Positions 21,778 through 30,600 are shown, counted from the stretch's first letter. The stretch: DNA of 64,000 nucleotides from Burkholderiales bacterium (GCA_028379895.1 JAOEKQ010000006.1:32001-96000), one strand, 5' to 3'. Notes: generated by a model not told the origin, from the letters alone. Made by a program: numbers and translations.

Positions 21778-23329
21778 TCATGTAATCCTGGGATTCATTC
21801 GAATCATAATGAAATGCTTTCAAATACTCCTCAGCGACCAAATAATCATCAAACGGTAGCCGCTCACCAGACACGTCTTGGTATTTTTCATGCCCCTTCC
21901 CGGCAATACAAACAATATCATCCCTGCTGGACAGGCTGATAGCACGACAGATCGCAGACTGCCGGTCAGGCTCGACGACAAACTGATCCTCCTTGCCGCA
22001 AATTATTTGCTCGATAATGCTGCTTGGCCTTTCATGCCGGGGATTGTCTGCAGTAACAATCGCGACATCAGAAAACTCAAGCACAGCCTGTCCCATTAGT
22101 GTTCTTTTGTCCTTATCCCTATCGCCACCAGCCCCAAAAACTGTAATCACACGTCCTCCGGGCTTGAGTAGAGTCCTCAAAGTTACAAGAAGTCGACTAA
22201 GTGCGTCGGGGGTATGTGCGTAGTCAATATATACTTGCCGATTATATTTTTCTCCGACTCTTTGCAAGCGCCCCTCTGGATGTCTCAATGCACCAGCCGC
22301 ATCGCAAGCTTTTAAGAAGTCAGCACCCGAACAAAGTACTCCGCCCAAAACAGCCAGCATGTTGCTCACGTTAAACTCGCCAATAATTTGAGATTTAATT
22401 TCTCTAGAACCCCATGGGGTAGACACGTTAAATATTGAACCGCTACTCGACAATGACAATTGACTTGCAAAAATGTCAGCGCTTTTATTCACAGTACTAT
22501 AAGTCACTACGTGCTTGTCTTGGCGCCTAAGACTCAATGCAAGATCAGCGCCAAAGTCATCGTCAATATTTATTACAGCTTGTGACAGTGTCTCAAATAA
22601 AAATAGCCGCGCCTTCGCAATTCCGTAATGCTCGAATGTTCCGTGATAATCAAGATGATCATGAGAAAGGTTAGTAAAAATTGCAATGTCGATTTCCGTT
22701 CCATCAAGTCTATTTTGCGTTAGCGCGTGGGAGGAGGCCTCCACAGACACATGTGAAACACCGGATTCCCTAAGGTCTCGAAAGGCACGTTGAAGTGCGA
22801 TTGCATCGGGTGTCGTTCTATTTTCACTAGAGTTGGCATCAGACGCTTTACCTGGAACATTTACACCCATAGTTCCTATACATGCACTATCATGACCCAA
22901 TAAAAAAAATGCTTCAGCAAGCCAATTTACACATGTAGTTTTACCGTTAGTGCCCGTCACACCTAAAACGTGCATACCGCTTGTTGGTTCGCCAAAAAAA
23001 AGCGCTGCAAATTCACCCATCAACGCTCTTACGTTTTTAAAGGCAAAATTCGGTGTTATATTCGTTGGGTCCCAACTCCACCCATCACACTCCCAAATGA
23101 CTACTGAACAACCGCGCTTTATCGCCTCACGTATATGAATGCGTCCATCTTGATTAGAACCGGGATACGCAAAAAAAATATCACCCTTCTTAGTAAAACG
23201 GCTATCGTTTGATAAACCCGTAGGGATAACTTTTAGCTCACTCAGTTTTTGTTTTAACTTATTACTGGTATTAATAACCGGCCCGGATAACCCAGTTCGG
23301 ACAAAACGTTCAATAGCAGATGCTGTCAT
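21770..23329 (-). CDS. murE: UDP-N-acetylmuramoyl-tripeptide synthetase (meso-diaminopimelate type)
   Basis: MurE adds the third residue of the stem peptide. The ATP-binding G-T-N-G-K-T-T is at 126-132 of 519 residues, and the D-N-P-R-H-E-R-P motif near residue 438 carries the arginine that selects meso-diaminopimelate rather than lysine. The wall is therefore predicted to be the DAP type. It overlaps ftsI by four bases upstream and murF by eight downstream. Normal length plus a short N-terminal extension. Confidence 0.96.
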   Translation of the reverse strand: MTASAIERFVRTGLSGPVINTSNKLKQKLSELKVIPTGLSNDSRFTKKGDIFFAYPGSNQDGRIHIREAIKRGCSVVIWECDGWSWDPTNITPNFAFKNVRALMGEFAALFFGEPTSGMHVLGVTGTNGKTTCVNWLAEAFFLLGHDSACIGTMGVNVPGKASDANSSENRTTPDAIALQRAFRDLRESGVSHVSVEASSHALTQNRLDGTEIDIAIFTNLSHDHLDYHGTFEHYGIAKARLFLFETLSQAVINIDDDFGADLALSLRRQDKHVVTYSTVNKSADIFASQLSLSSSGSIFNVSTPWGSREIKSQIIGEFNVSNMLAVLGGVLCSGADFLKACDAAGALRHPEGRLQRVGEKYNRQVYIDYAHTPDALSRLLVTLRTLLKPGGRVITVFGAGGDRDKDKRTLMGQAVLEFSDVAIVTADNPRHERPSSIIEQIICGKEDQFVVEPDRQSAICRAISLSSRDDIVCIAGKGHEKYQDVSGERLPFDDYLVAEEYLKAFHYDSNESQDYMNV

Positions 23330-25062
23330 ACGGGGCCTGGCAAAATTTCCCGTTTTGCCTCCTGCTTAATAACATAGTTGTCGGGATCAATCCCTAACCT
23401 TGTTAAAGCCTCCTCCATGACCTTTTTGAATACTGGAGCGGCTACGACACTCGCATAATATGAGCCCGCGCTTGGCTCATCAACCATAACAGCCACAATG
23501 AGTCGAGGATTAGAAACAGGAGCAATGCCTACGAATGAAGAACGGTACTTGCCACGAGCGTACGAGCCTCCAAAGGCCACTTTCGCAGTACCAGTCTTAC
23601 CAGCGACCCGATAACCAGGAATGGAAGCACTGAACCCTGTACCTTTCTCATGAGTCACCGCCTCAAGCATTTTAAGCACTGCTCGTGCGGTGCCCTTTGA
23701 AATGACGCGGTTGCCCTCTACCGTCTGTGCGCGCTTCTCAAAAGTAACTGGAATCAACACGCCATCTCGGGCAAAAATACTGTAAGCACGAGCCAATTGG
23801 AGAAGACTCGCAGACACCCCCATTCCGTAAGAAATAGTCGCCTGATCAATGGCCCTCCATTTCTCTGGAGATCTCAAGCTACCTGTAGCACCTCCAGGGA
23901 AACGTAATTTTGGACTCTTCCCGAAGCCGGAATTTGATAAAATCGTCCATAAGTCACGGGACGCCATCTTTTGTGCAATTTTTACAGTCCCGACATTTGA
24001 GGAGCGTTGGATCACCTGAGTTACAGTTAGTAAACTATCCTCCTCGGGATGATCATCTGCTATCGTCCGCCCACCGATGCGCAACCGACCATCTTCAATG
24101 TCAATTGGTGTTTTTGGCGTTACGAAGTTACCCTCCAAGGCAGCCGCGATAGTAAAAGGTTTTAATGTGGATCCAGGCTCAAACTGGTCAATAATCGCGC
24201 CATTACGAAGTAACTTTGGCGTAAAAGAGGAACGATTATTCGGGTTATAACTGGGCCAATTCGCAAGCGCTAAGATTTCGCCCGTTAAAGTATCCAAGAC
24301 AACAACACTTGCGGACTTGGCTTCGTGCTCGAGTGCCGCATTTTTTGCCTCGGAAAATGCTACATATTGTAACCTGCGATCAATCGACAATGACAATTCA
24401 GCGCCATTCTCTGCGACGCTGATGGTGGCGACTTCCTCGATCACCTGATTCTTATTATTTCTGTTAATTCTACGACTACCGGATTTGCCGGCAAGAGTGT
24501 CCTGATATGAATACTCTAAGCCCTCTTGACCTTTCTGATCGCGATTCGTAAAGCCAACTAAATGTGCTGTTGCCTCCCCATTGGGATAGTATCTTTTGTA
24601 TTCCGTTTTCAACGATACTCCAGGTACTTTCAGGGACATTACTTCTCTAGCTAAGTTTGGTGATATCTGCCTCTTCAGATATACAAAAGTTTTCTTTTGC
24701 GTTAAGCGACGCTTTATGTAATCAAGATTCACCTCCAGCAACTCTGATAACTTAACGAGCTTTTCGGGTGCGATACTCTCAAATTCAATTTGACTAGGGT
24801 TGGCAGTCACTGTCTCAACGGCCGTGCTAATAGCTAATGTCTTTCCATACCTATCGATTATTTTTCCACGGGTCGCTATTAGCTCTTTTGTTCGTGAGTA
24901 CCTCTTCTCCGCCTCAGCTTGCAAGAAATCTTTATTTACGCTCTGACAATAAAGAGCCCGCGCGGCCAGGGTTATAAAACCCAAGAACATTAGCGTTACC
25001 AATAATCGCGCTCTCCAGACTGGTAAACGAATTTTTAATACTGATTGGGATTTAGACGTCAT
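23326..25062 (-). CDS. ftsI: Septal peptidoglycan transpeptidase FtsI (PBP3)
   Basis: FtsI cross-links septal peptidoglycan as partner of FtsW. The 578-residue protein has a short cytoplasmic N-terminus, one transmembrane anchor (about 17-37), a pedestal domain, and a penicillin-binding transpeptidase domain with S298-T-L-K301, S354-S-N356 and K489-T-G491 as the three catalytic motifs. It shares one base with ftsL and overlaps murE by four. All active-site residues are present. Confidence 0.97.
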   Translation of the reverse strand: MTSKSQSVLKIRLPVWRARLLVTLMFLGFITLAARALYCQSVNKDFLQAEAEKRYSRTKELIATRGKIIDRYGKTLAISTAVETVTANPSQIEFESIAPEKLVKLSELLEVNLDYIKRRLTQKKTFVYLKRQISPNLAREVMSLKVPGVSLKTEYKRYYPNGEATAHLVGFTNRDQKGQEGLEYSYQDTLAGKSGSRRINRNNKNQVIEEVATISVAENGAELSLSIDRRLQYVAFSEAKNAALEHEAKSASVVVLDTLTGEILALANWPSYNPNNRSSFTPKLLRNGAIIDQFEPGSTLKPFTIAAALEGNFVTPKTPIDIEDGRLRIGGRTIADDHPEEDSLLTVTQVIQRSSNVGTVKIAQKMASRDLWTILSNSGFGKSPKLRFPGGATGSLRSPEKWRAIDQATISYGMGVSASLLQLARAYSIFARDGVLIPVTFEKRAQTVEGNRVISKGTARAVLKMLEAVTHEKGTGFSASIPGYRVAGKTGTAKVAFGGSYARGKYRSSFVGIAPVSNPRLIVAVMVDEPSAGSYYASVVAAPVFKKVMEEALTRLGIDPDNYVIKQEAKREILPGPV

Positions 25063-25337
25063 TACTCAGAACGCCGGGGAGGGGGAGGGAGTAAAACTAT
25101 ATCTGCTGGTTTTGGGTACTTCATCTGAAGCTGCAGTATTGCTAGACGCTCTATCCTCGAAGGGCTTGTGAGGGTAGCTTTTTCGGTTACCAAATTTGAA
25201 TGGTGTCTTTCAATTTGCAATGCTTTATTTCTCTCTAATTCGATCTCATTAACAAGCTTTCGTGTGTCATGCCTTGCTGTCACCAACGATATAGCCGATG
25301 TAATGAGCAAAATAAAAAATATTAAGCTTAGCTTCAC
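25062..25337 (-). CDS. ftsL: Cell division protein FtsL
   Basis: A small bitopic membrane protein of 91 residues: one N-terminal hydrophobic helix (about 3-20) followed by a heptad-like periplasmic helix (E-I-E-L-E-R-N-K-A-L-Q region) that pairs with FtsB. The sequence is divergent, as FtsL usually is. Identification rests on size, topology and position between rsmH and ftsI. It overlaps rsmH by four bases and shares one base with ftsI. Confidence 0.9.
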   Translation of the reverse strand: MKLSLIFFILLITSAISLVTARHDTRKLVNEIELERNKALQIERHHSNLVTEKATLTSPSRIERLAILQLQMKYPKPADIVLLPPPPRRSE

Positions 25338-26305
25338 TGAATACTCCTTTGAGCCACTCGTAATATTGCGCTTCTTGATCGCGGATTACGCTCAATTTCG
25401 GCTGCGGTCGGTCGCGTTGCCTTTCCAATCGACTTAAATAACGTCTTCGGTAAATCTTTTTGTCGGATAGGCAAGCGATCGGGTACATTCGAACGTGATT
25501 CCCTAACGATAAAACGCTTCACTATTCGATCTTCTAAAGAATGGAAACTGATGATAACCAAACGCGCACCATCTAATAAGATTGAGGCTACTTGACTAAG
25601 AAGGGCCTCTAGATCCTCCAGCTCTCGATTAAGGTGAATACGAATAGCTTGGAAGGTCTTAGTTGCTGGATTTTTTGCAGCGTGAAATTTCCTAGGTATC
25701 GCCTTCTCAACCAACTCCCGCAGTTGCCTTGTAGTGCTTATCCTCTCGCCGGTTCGAGCAGTAACAATGGATTTTGCAATCCTCGGGGCAAATCTTTCCT
25801 CACCGTAAACTTTAAGTACTCTTGCAAGTTCTGTTTGGGTTACACAGTTGAGCCAAGCCTCGGCAGTTGACCCAGAATCAGTATCCATTCTCATATCTAA
25901 TGGCCCGTCATGAGAAAAACTAAATCCACGAGCCGCAGAGTCAAGCTGAGGTGACGATACCCCTAAATCTAACAAGACCCCGTCCACCCCGCACACCCCG
26001 ATCTTCTTGAGGATAGTTTTAACATCGCCAAAAGTGCCATGAAACATTTTAAAATTAGCAGATTCAAGCCTCTTCCCTGCACAAACGGCCTGCGGATCTT
26101 TGTCAATAGCGACCAATAAGCCCCTGCTACTCAAACGCTTTAGCACTTCCTTAGCGTGCCCGCCTCTCCCGTAAGTGCCGTCGATATAAACACCATCCGG
26201 CTTGATGTTTAAAGCATCTACCGCCTCATAGAGTAAAACTGGTGTGTGAGAGTCAATAGGGCCGTCAACTGCATCGTCTAAGTTGTTTTTGTCGTTAGAG
26301 CGCAA
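25334..26305 (-). CDS. rsmH: 16S rRNA m4C1402 methyltransferase
   Basis: RsmH (MraW) methylates N4 of cytidine 1402 of 16S rRNA using SAM. The 323-residue protein begins with H-T-P-V-L-L-Y-E-A-V, has the SAM-binding G-T-Y-G-R-G-G-H-A motif near residue 43, the D-L-G-V-S-S-P-Q-L-D element, and the late S-F-H-S-L-E-D-R-I-V-K signature. It overlaps mraZ by 11 bases and ftsL by four, in the usual dcw order. Confidence 0.97.
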   Translation of the reverse strand: MRSNDKNNLDDAVDGPIDSHTPVLLYEAVDALNIKPDGVYIDGTYGRGGHAKEVLKRLSSRGLLVAIDKDPQAVCAGKRLESANFKMFHGTFGDVKTILKKIGVCGVDGVLLDLGVSSPQLDSAARGFSFSHDGPLDMRMDTDSGSTAEAWLNCVTQTELARVLKVYGEERFAPRIAKSIVTARTGERISTTRQLRELVEKAIPRKFHAAKNPATKTFQAIRIHLNRELEDLEALLSQVASILLDGARLVIISFHSLEDRIVKRFIVRESRSNVPDRLPIRQKDLPKTLFKSIGKATRPTAAEIERNPRSRSAILRVAQRSIQ

Positions 26306-26738
26306 AGTTTTCCATCCCGGGTGGAGGGCTAGTCAGCCCCTCATCGAACTGAGAAATTTGTTTATCCCAAGAGGACTCACTCCACAACTCAAAGTGACTA
26401 CCCTGACCAACTAGCATCACCCGCTTATCCAACGCTGCGAATTGCCTTTGTGAGGCAGATATCAGCATTCTTCCCGCATTATCAAGTTCCATTTCCTCCG
26501 CAAATCCGACCAGCAGCCTCTTCCACAAACTTAACTTGGGATCAAAGCTGGAAAAAGTCATAATTTGCGCCCGGATTGGACTCCAAGCCTCAGATGGATA
26601 TAACAATAAACAATGGTGAGGATGAGAAGTAAGTACTAGCTTTTTATTCTGGCCGCCACTCAGCTCACTCCGATACTTAGTCGGAATGGCTAAGCGCCCT
26701 TTGGCATCCAAGTTAATCCCTACAACCCCTTGAAACAT
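26295..26738 (-). CDS. mraZ: Transcriptional regulator MraZ
   Basis: MraZ is an AbrB-like swapped-hairpin DNA-binding protein that binds repeated boxes in its own promoter and in E. coli represses the dcw cluster. The 147-residue protein has two MraZ repeats: the first starts with G-x-x-x-x-N-L-D-A-K-G-R-L-A-I-P and the second has E-L-D-N-A-G-R-M-L-I. It is the first gene of the cluster, preceded by a promoter whose -10 region runs into a phased array of G-rich boxes. Overlaps rsmH by 11 bases. Confidence 0.97.
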   Translation of the reverse strand: MFQGVVGINLDAKGRLAIPTKYRSELSGGQNKKLVLTSHPHHCLLLYPSEAWSPIRAQIMTFSSFDPKLSLWKRLLVGFAEEMELDNAGRMLISASQRQFAALDKRVMLVGQGSHFELWSESSWDKQISQFDEGLTSPPPGMENFAL

Positions 26739-26769
26739 AAACTCACCCCAACTTGATAGAGTATTAGTT

Positions 26770-26804
26770 CCCCTATTTTTCCCACTTTTTTCTACATTCC
26801 CCCA
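26770..26804 (-). promoter_or_regulatory. MraZ-type operator array upstream of mraZ
   Basis: On the minus strand the 5-mers TGGGG (26800-26804), a degenerate TAGAA (26790-26794), TGGGA (26780-26784) and AGGGG (26770-26774) stand exactly ten bases apart. MraZ boxes in E. coli are TGGGA-type 5-mers with 5-base spacers, which is the same 10-base phase. The first box overlaps the last base of the predicted -10, as expected for a repressor site. Inferred from spacing and consensus. Confidence 0.65.
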
Positions 26805-26832
26805 CTCTAGGCTAAAAAATTAGACGGGTCAA
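26804..26832 (-). promoter_or_regulatory. Candidate mra (dcw) promoter
   Basis: Minus strand TTGACC (26827-26832), 17-base spacer, TAGAGT (26804-26809). The -35 matches sigma-70 at five of six positions and the -10 at four of six. It lies about 65 bases before the mraZ start and directly upstream of the MraZ-type boxes, so it probably drives the whole dcw cluster. Confidence 0.6.
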
Positions 26833-26913
26833 GTAAGTAAACTAATGAAAATCAATACTTAGGGCATAAATTTCTAGCACGGGGGTCCGCGTTTAGGCAC
26901 AAACTAAAAATTA

Positions 26914-27283
26914 GGAAGCCGGTCTGTAAGCCGGGTTCTGTCTTTCGACTGAAAGTCGAGAGGCAATCATTCATCTGGATCAAAAGTTACCCTTTGATTC
27001 TAGCGACCTACCCGAGGACAACGCGAGCAACGCCTAAGTCCTCCTATTTGGTCTTGCTCCGGGTGGGGTTTACAATGCCGCCCTTGTTACCAAGGCCGCG
27101 GTGAGCTCTTACCTCACCTTTTCACCCTTACCTCGAATCTTTCGATTGAGGCGGTACACTTTCTGTTGCACTATCCATCGCTTCACAACGTCCGGTCGTT
27201 AACCGGCACCCCGCTCTATGGAGCCCGGACTTTCCTCTACAGACCCAAGGATCATGCAGCGATTACCCGACCGACTTCCTCTG
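26914..27283 (-). ncRNA. rnpB: RNase P RNA (bacterial type A)
   Basis: The catalytic RNA of RNase P, which trims tRNA 5' leaders. Read on the minus strand it starts with GGAAGTCGGTC, which pairs through G-U and Watson-Crick pairs with GACCGGCTTCC at the 3' end (helix P1). The universal elements follow in order: AGAGGAAAGTCCGGGCTCC near the 5' end, ACAGAAA in the middle, GTAAACCCCACCCGG then GGAGCAAGACCAAATAGG, and AGACAGAACCCGGCTTA near the 3' end. Length about 370 nt is normal. It lies between pyrC and the mra promoter on the same strand. Ends are accurate to a few bases. Confidence 0.95.
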
Positions 27284-27285
27284 AT

Positions 27286-27291
27286 ATTATA
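27286..27291 (-). promoter_or_regulatory. rnpB promoter -10 element
   Basis: A perfect TATAAT on the minus strand, placed so that transcription would begin within a few bases of the first nucleotide of helix P1 of RNase P RNA. The region 17 bases upstream reads AATTAA, a poor -35, so the promoter probably depends mainly on the -10. Confidence 0.5.
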
Positions 27292-27325
27292 CTATAAAAA
27301 TCAATATCTTAATTGGAATTGATGC

Positions 27326-28360
27326 TCAGGCCTCAACACTCCAATTCAGCGCCTGTCCAGCTCTAAAGGGAACGATGGTACCACCAGAGTAGGCATATGT
27401 AGGCGGAATCATCTGCTCCTTGCGTACAAGCTTAATGTGCCCCATGTTTAGCGGTAGCTCATAAAACCTTGCCCCAAAAGTAGACGCAAAGTTTTCTAAT
27501 TTATCCAACGAACCTACAGAATCAAAAGCTATGGCATAACATTCCATAGCAGCATGAGCAGTATAAACTCCAGCACAACCACAAGAGGCCTCTTTGGTAT
27601 GCGTTTCATGAGGAGCGCTGTCCGTCCCTAAAAAGTACTTAGGACTACCGGAAACCGCAGCTCGTAACAGTGCCAATCGATGCTCTTCCCTTTTAAGGAT
27701 GGGCAAACAATAATGGTGCGGCCGAATACCACCATCAAATAAGTCTCCGCGATTCAATAATAGATGATGCGCAGTAATAGTTGCCGCTACTCTGTCTGAG
27801 CATGCATCGACAAAGTCAACTGAGTCCGAGGTGGTTATGTGTTCAAGAACAATCTTGAGATCTGGAAACTCTTTAACTACGCGTGAAAGTATCGAATCTA
27901 AAAATACTTTCTCACGATCAAAAATATCAACATCCTTATCGGTGACTTCACCATGAAGTAAGAGCGGAACCCCATGCATCATCATAGCTTCCAGAACTTT
28001 AAACCGGCCCTCCAAGTCAGTCACCCCTGAATCAGAATTTGTTGTAGCCCCTGCCGGATAATACTTTACTCCATGGACAATACCCGACTCCTTAGCCAAC
28101 AAAATTTCGGCTGGCGTTGTCCGGTCGGTTAAATATAACGTCATCAACGGATTGAAAAGTTGGCCGGTAGGTATCGCCGCTAGGATTCTTTTTCGGTACT
28201 TAGTCGCCATCGAAGTCGAAACAACAGGAAGACGAAGGTTTGGCATAACAATTGCCCTATGAAACTGCGCTGATACATGCTCGACCGATAGAGGCAACAT
28301 CTCATCATCTCTGAGGTGAATATGAAAATCGTCTGGCTGACGAATGACTAGCTCATCCAT
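27326..28360 (-). CDS. pyrC: Dihydroorotase (E. coli PyrC type)
   Basis: PyrC interconverts carbamoyl-aspartate and dihydroorotate in pyrimidine synthesis. The 344-residue protein has the metal-binding H13-I-H15-L-R-D motif, the Y-P-A-G element containing the carboxylated-lysine region (G-V-K-Y-Y), H-G-E-V, and the G-T-D-S-A-P-H motif with the catalytic aspartate. Length and sequence are those of the single-domain PyrC, not of PyrC-like pseudo-enzymes. It starts eight bases after the rsmI stop. Confidence 0.96.
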   Translation of the reverse strand: MDELVIRQPDDFHIHLRDDEMLPLSVEHVSAQFHRAIVMPNLRLPVVSTSMATKYRKRILAAIPTGQLFNPLMTLYLTDRTTPAEILLAKESGIVHGVKYYPAGATTNSDSGVTDLEGRFKVLEAMMMHGVPLLLHGEVTDKDVDIFDREKVFLDSILSRVVKEFPDLKIVLEHITTSDSVDFVDACSDRVAATITAHHLLLNRGDLFDGGIRPHHYCLPILKREEHRLALLRAAVSGSPKYFLGTDSAPHETHTKEASCGCAGVYTAHAAMECYAIAFDSVGSLDKLENFASTFGARFYELPLNMGHIKLVRKEQMIPPTYAYSGGTIVPFRAGQALNWSVEA

Positions 28361-28368
28361 GATTGATT

Positions 28369-29256
28369 CTAATCTCCTTTAACATTTAATCCGCTTTTTA
28401 TATCTAGTGCGATTTGATAGATTTTTTTGCGAGAAACATCACTATGTTTTGTAACTATATCAACTGCCTGCCTCAAAGGTAACGACTGCAGCAAGTCGTA
28501 CAGTAATTGTTTTACATTCGCAGGGGTCTGCTCTTTAATATCCGACTGAGCTGGTAAAAATAAAACAAGAACAAACTCTCCTCTTGACTGGTATAACCCC
28601 GACGAGACCCAGATTAAAGCCTCACGAAGAGAAAATGAAACTATCTCCTCATTGATTTTTGTAAGTTCACGGCCGATAAAGATCTGCATATCCTCACCAA
28701 AAATTAATACCATTTCACTCAAACATTCTTTAATTCGATGCGGGCTCTCAAATAAGATTACCGGCACATCATATGTTTTCAGACTTAGTAAGAATTGCTT
28801 TCTATTTCCAGATTTAGGTGGCAAAAACCCTTTAAATACGAAGCCTTGTCGATCTAAACCACTCACGGATATCGCAGCTGAAAGTGCGCTTGCTCCTGGT
28901 ATTGGTTCTACGCGGTATCCAGCATTACGAGACTTAGAAACTAAAATGGCACCGGGATCACAGAGTCCAGGAGTTCCTGCGTCCGAAACGAGCGCGACTG
29001 AATTACCCTCAGATAACAACTTGATAATACCAGCGGAAGATGTAACTTCGTTATGCTCACGATAAGAGATCAATCGACTTTGAATATTCAATTTAGATAA
29101 CAATCCTTTAGTAACCCGAGTATCCTCCGCAGCAATAACGTCCACTGAACTTAAAATCTGTATCGCTCGGAGCGTTATGTCGCCTAGGTTTCCGATAGGA
29201 GTTGCTACAACGTAAAGCGTTGAAGGTTGCACCTCAACATCAACGCGATCGTTCAT
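28369..29256 (-). CDS. rsmI: 16S rRNA 2'-O-ribose C1402 methyltransferase
   Basis: RsmI methylates the 2'-OH of C1402 of 16S rRNA, the same nucleotide that RsmH modifies at N4; both enzymes are encoded in this window. The 295-residue protein is a tetrapyrrole-methylase fold with A-T-P-I-G-N-L-G-D-I-T-L-R-A near residue 14, A-E-D-T-R, and S-D-A-G-T-P-G-L-C-D-P-G. It is divergent from gmhA. The yraN nuclease-like gene that often sits here is absent from the gap. Confidence 0.96.
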   Translation of the reverse strand: MNDRVDVEVQPSTLYVVATPIGNLGDITLRAIQILSSVDVIAAEDTRVTKGLLSKLNIQSRLISYREHNEVTSSAGIIKLLSEGNSVALVSDAGTPGLCDPGAILVSKSRNAGYRVEPIPGASALSAAISVSGLDRQGFVFKGFLPPKSGNRKQFLLSLKTYDVPVILFESPHRIKECLSEMVLIFGEDMQIFIGRELTKINEEIVSFSLREALIWVSSGLYQSRGEFVLVLFLPAQSDIKEQTPANVKQLLYDLLQSLPLRQAVDIVTKHSDVSRKKIYQIALDIKSGLNVKGD

Positions 29257-29368
29257 ATCTCGACGGGTATGGCATTGTGAAGGGAGGAAATAGATTGAGT
29301 CATACTGGAGAAATCTTTTTTCAAAAATATTTTCATTATCTCAATAAAAAGCATGTTGTCAGTTAAAA

Positions 29369-29398
29369 TTGCCAAATAAATGCAATAACGCTTATGAT
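29369..29398 (+). promoter_or_regulatory. Candidate promoter of the gmhA - BON gene pair
   Basis: TTGCCA (29369-29374) and TATGAT (29393-29398) with an 18-base spacer, about 35 bases before the gmhA ATG. Each hexamer matches sigma-70 at five of six positions. It would give a short leader containing GAAGGA upstream of the start codon. Confidence 0.5.
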
Positions 29399-29432
29399 TC
29401 AAGATTAAAGTACGAAGGATATATCCAACCAA

Positions 29433-30023
29433 ATGAGCCTCGAAGCAAGAATTACATCACATTTCAGCACCAGTATTAGCGTCAAACGAGAGTCCCAAGC
29501 AGTCTTGCTTGACCCGCTCACTATGGCTATTGGGCTAATGTCCAAATCTCTAGATTCGAAGCACAAGATAATGGCCTGTGGAAACGGTGGCTCCGCAGCG
29601 GATGCACAACATTTTTCGGCCGAATTGTTAAATAGATTTGAGCGCGAACGCGCTCCACTCGCCGCCATTGCGCTGACAACGGACACTTCGACATTAACTT
29701 CGATTGGAAATGACTATCACTTTAACGATATTTTTTCAAAACAAGTGATAGCCTTAGGTAAGCCTGGCGACGTGCTCCTAGCAATCTCAACTAGCGGGAA
29801 CTCTGAAAATGTAATCGCAGCAATAAGTGCGGCGCATGAAACAAAAATGAACGTGGTCGCTTTGACTGGAAAAGGCGGTGGGCGAATAAACCAGATGTTG
29901 GCAGAGAACGACATACACGTTTGTGTGCCGAGTAAGCAAACCGCAAGAATTCAAGAAGTTCACTTATTGTGTTTACACTGTTTATGTGATGGAATTGATT
30001 CAATTATCTTAGGAGACGAATAG
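29433..30023 (+). CDS. gmhA: SIS-domain phosphoheptose isomerase / DiaA-like protein
   Basis: A 196-residue SIS-fold protein with [12 protein letters not shown] at about residues 49-60 and [10 protein letters not shown] around 118-127. GmhA isomerises sedoheptulose-7-phosphate to D-glycero-D-manno-heptose-7-phosphate for LPS core and ADP-heptose; DiaA, a close paralogue, binds DnaA. The rsmI / SIS / BON-lipoprotein neighbourhood is the diaA locus of gammaproteobacteria, whereas betaproteobacterial copies are usually annotated gmhA. RfaE2, of the same heptose pathway, is encoded just downstream, which favours GmhA, but the sequence alone does not separate the two. Confidence 0.8.
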   Translation: MSLEARITSHFSTSISVKRESQAVLLDPLTMAIGLMSKSLDSKHKIMACGNGGSAADAQHFSAELLNRFERERAPLAAIALTTDTSTLTSIGNDYHFNDIFSKQVIALGKPGDVLLAISTSGNSENVIAAISAAHETKMNVVALTGKGGGRINQMLAENDIHVCVPSKQTARIQEVHLLCLHCLCDGIDSIILGDE

Positions 30024-30024
30024 A

Positions 30025-30600
30025 ATGTGCAAATTGGCGATTTCAATGGCTCTTGTAGTTTCACTTTCTTGGTTACTTCAAGGCTGCCTGGGACCCGCAG
30101 TCGTCTCTGCTGGAATTGGTGCGACAATGATGGCTGAGGACCCAAGGACTGCCGGAACTATTGTTGATGATCGAATTATCGTAAGTAAATTGTCCTCAAG
30201 AATTAAAGATAAATACCCGGAGCAAGCGAAAATTCATGTCACGTCTTACAACAATGTTGTCCTTCTAACAGGCCAGGTTACCGCAGAAGCCATAAAAGAT
30301 GATCTCCAATTAATGGTGCTTGAAACACAATCAGTGCGAGATTTTAAAGATGAAACTGCAGTTGGAGAATTCAGCACTTTTCGAGAATTTGCGAAAGATG
30401 GCGCCATAAAAACACAAGTAGTGAGCTTGTTGACTCGTAGCAAGGATGTACGAATCGTCAGGGTCAGTACCACGGTAGAGGCTGGAACAGTGTATTTAAT
30501 GGGGTTGGTGACTAGAGACGAAGGCGAGACAGCAGCCCAAATCGCAGCTTCGATTAAGAATGTGTCGAAAGTTGTGAAAATTTTTGAGTACGTAGACTAA
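30025..30600 (+). CDS. BON-domain outer membrane lipoprotein (DolP/YraP-like)
   Basis: A 191-residue lipoprotein precursor: hydrophobic signal (residues 2-18) and lipobox L-L-Q-G-C, with C21 as the lipidated residue. Two BON domains follow (about 45-105 and 115-188). DolP/YraP of E. coli sits in the outer membrane at the division site and supports envelope integrity. The start is one base after the gmhA stop, so the two genes are co-transcribed. Size, domain number and location match the family well. The residue after the cysteine is leucine, consistent with outer-membrane sorting. Confidence 0.88.
   Translation: MCKLAISMALVVSLSWLLQGCLGPAVVSAGIGATMMAEDPRTAGTIVDDRIIVSKLSSRIKDKYPEQAKIHVTSYNNVVLLTGQVTAEAIKDDLQLMVLETQSVRDFKDETAVGEFSTFREFAKDGAIKTQVVSLLTRSKDVRIVRVSTTVEAGTVYLMGLVTRDEGETAAQIAASIKNVSKVVKIFEYVD

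Noticed and set aside
29257..29432. Gap between rsmI and gmhA examined for yraN
   Set aside because: Only 176 bases with stops in all frames; yraN (about 350 bases) cannot fit.
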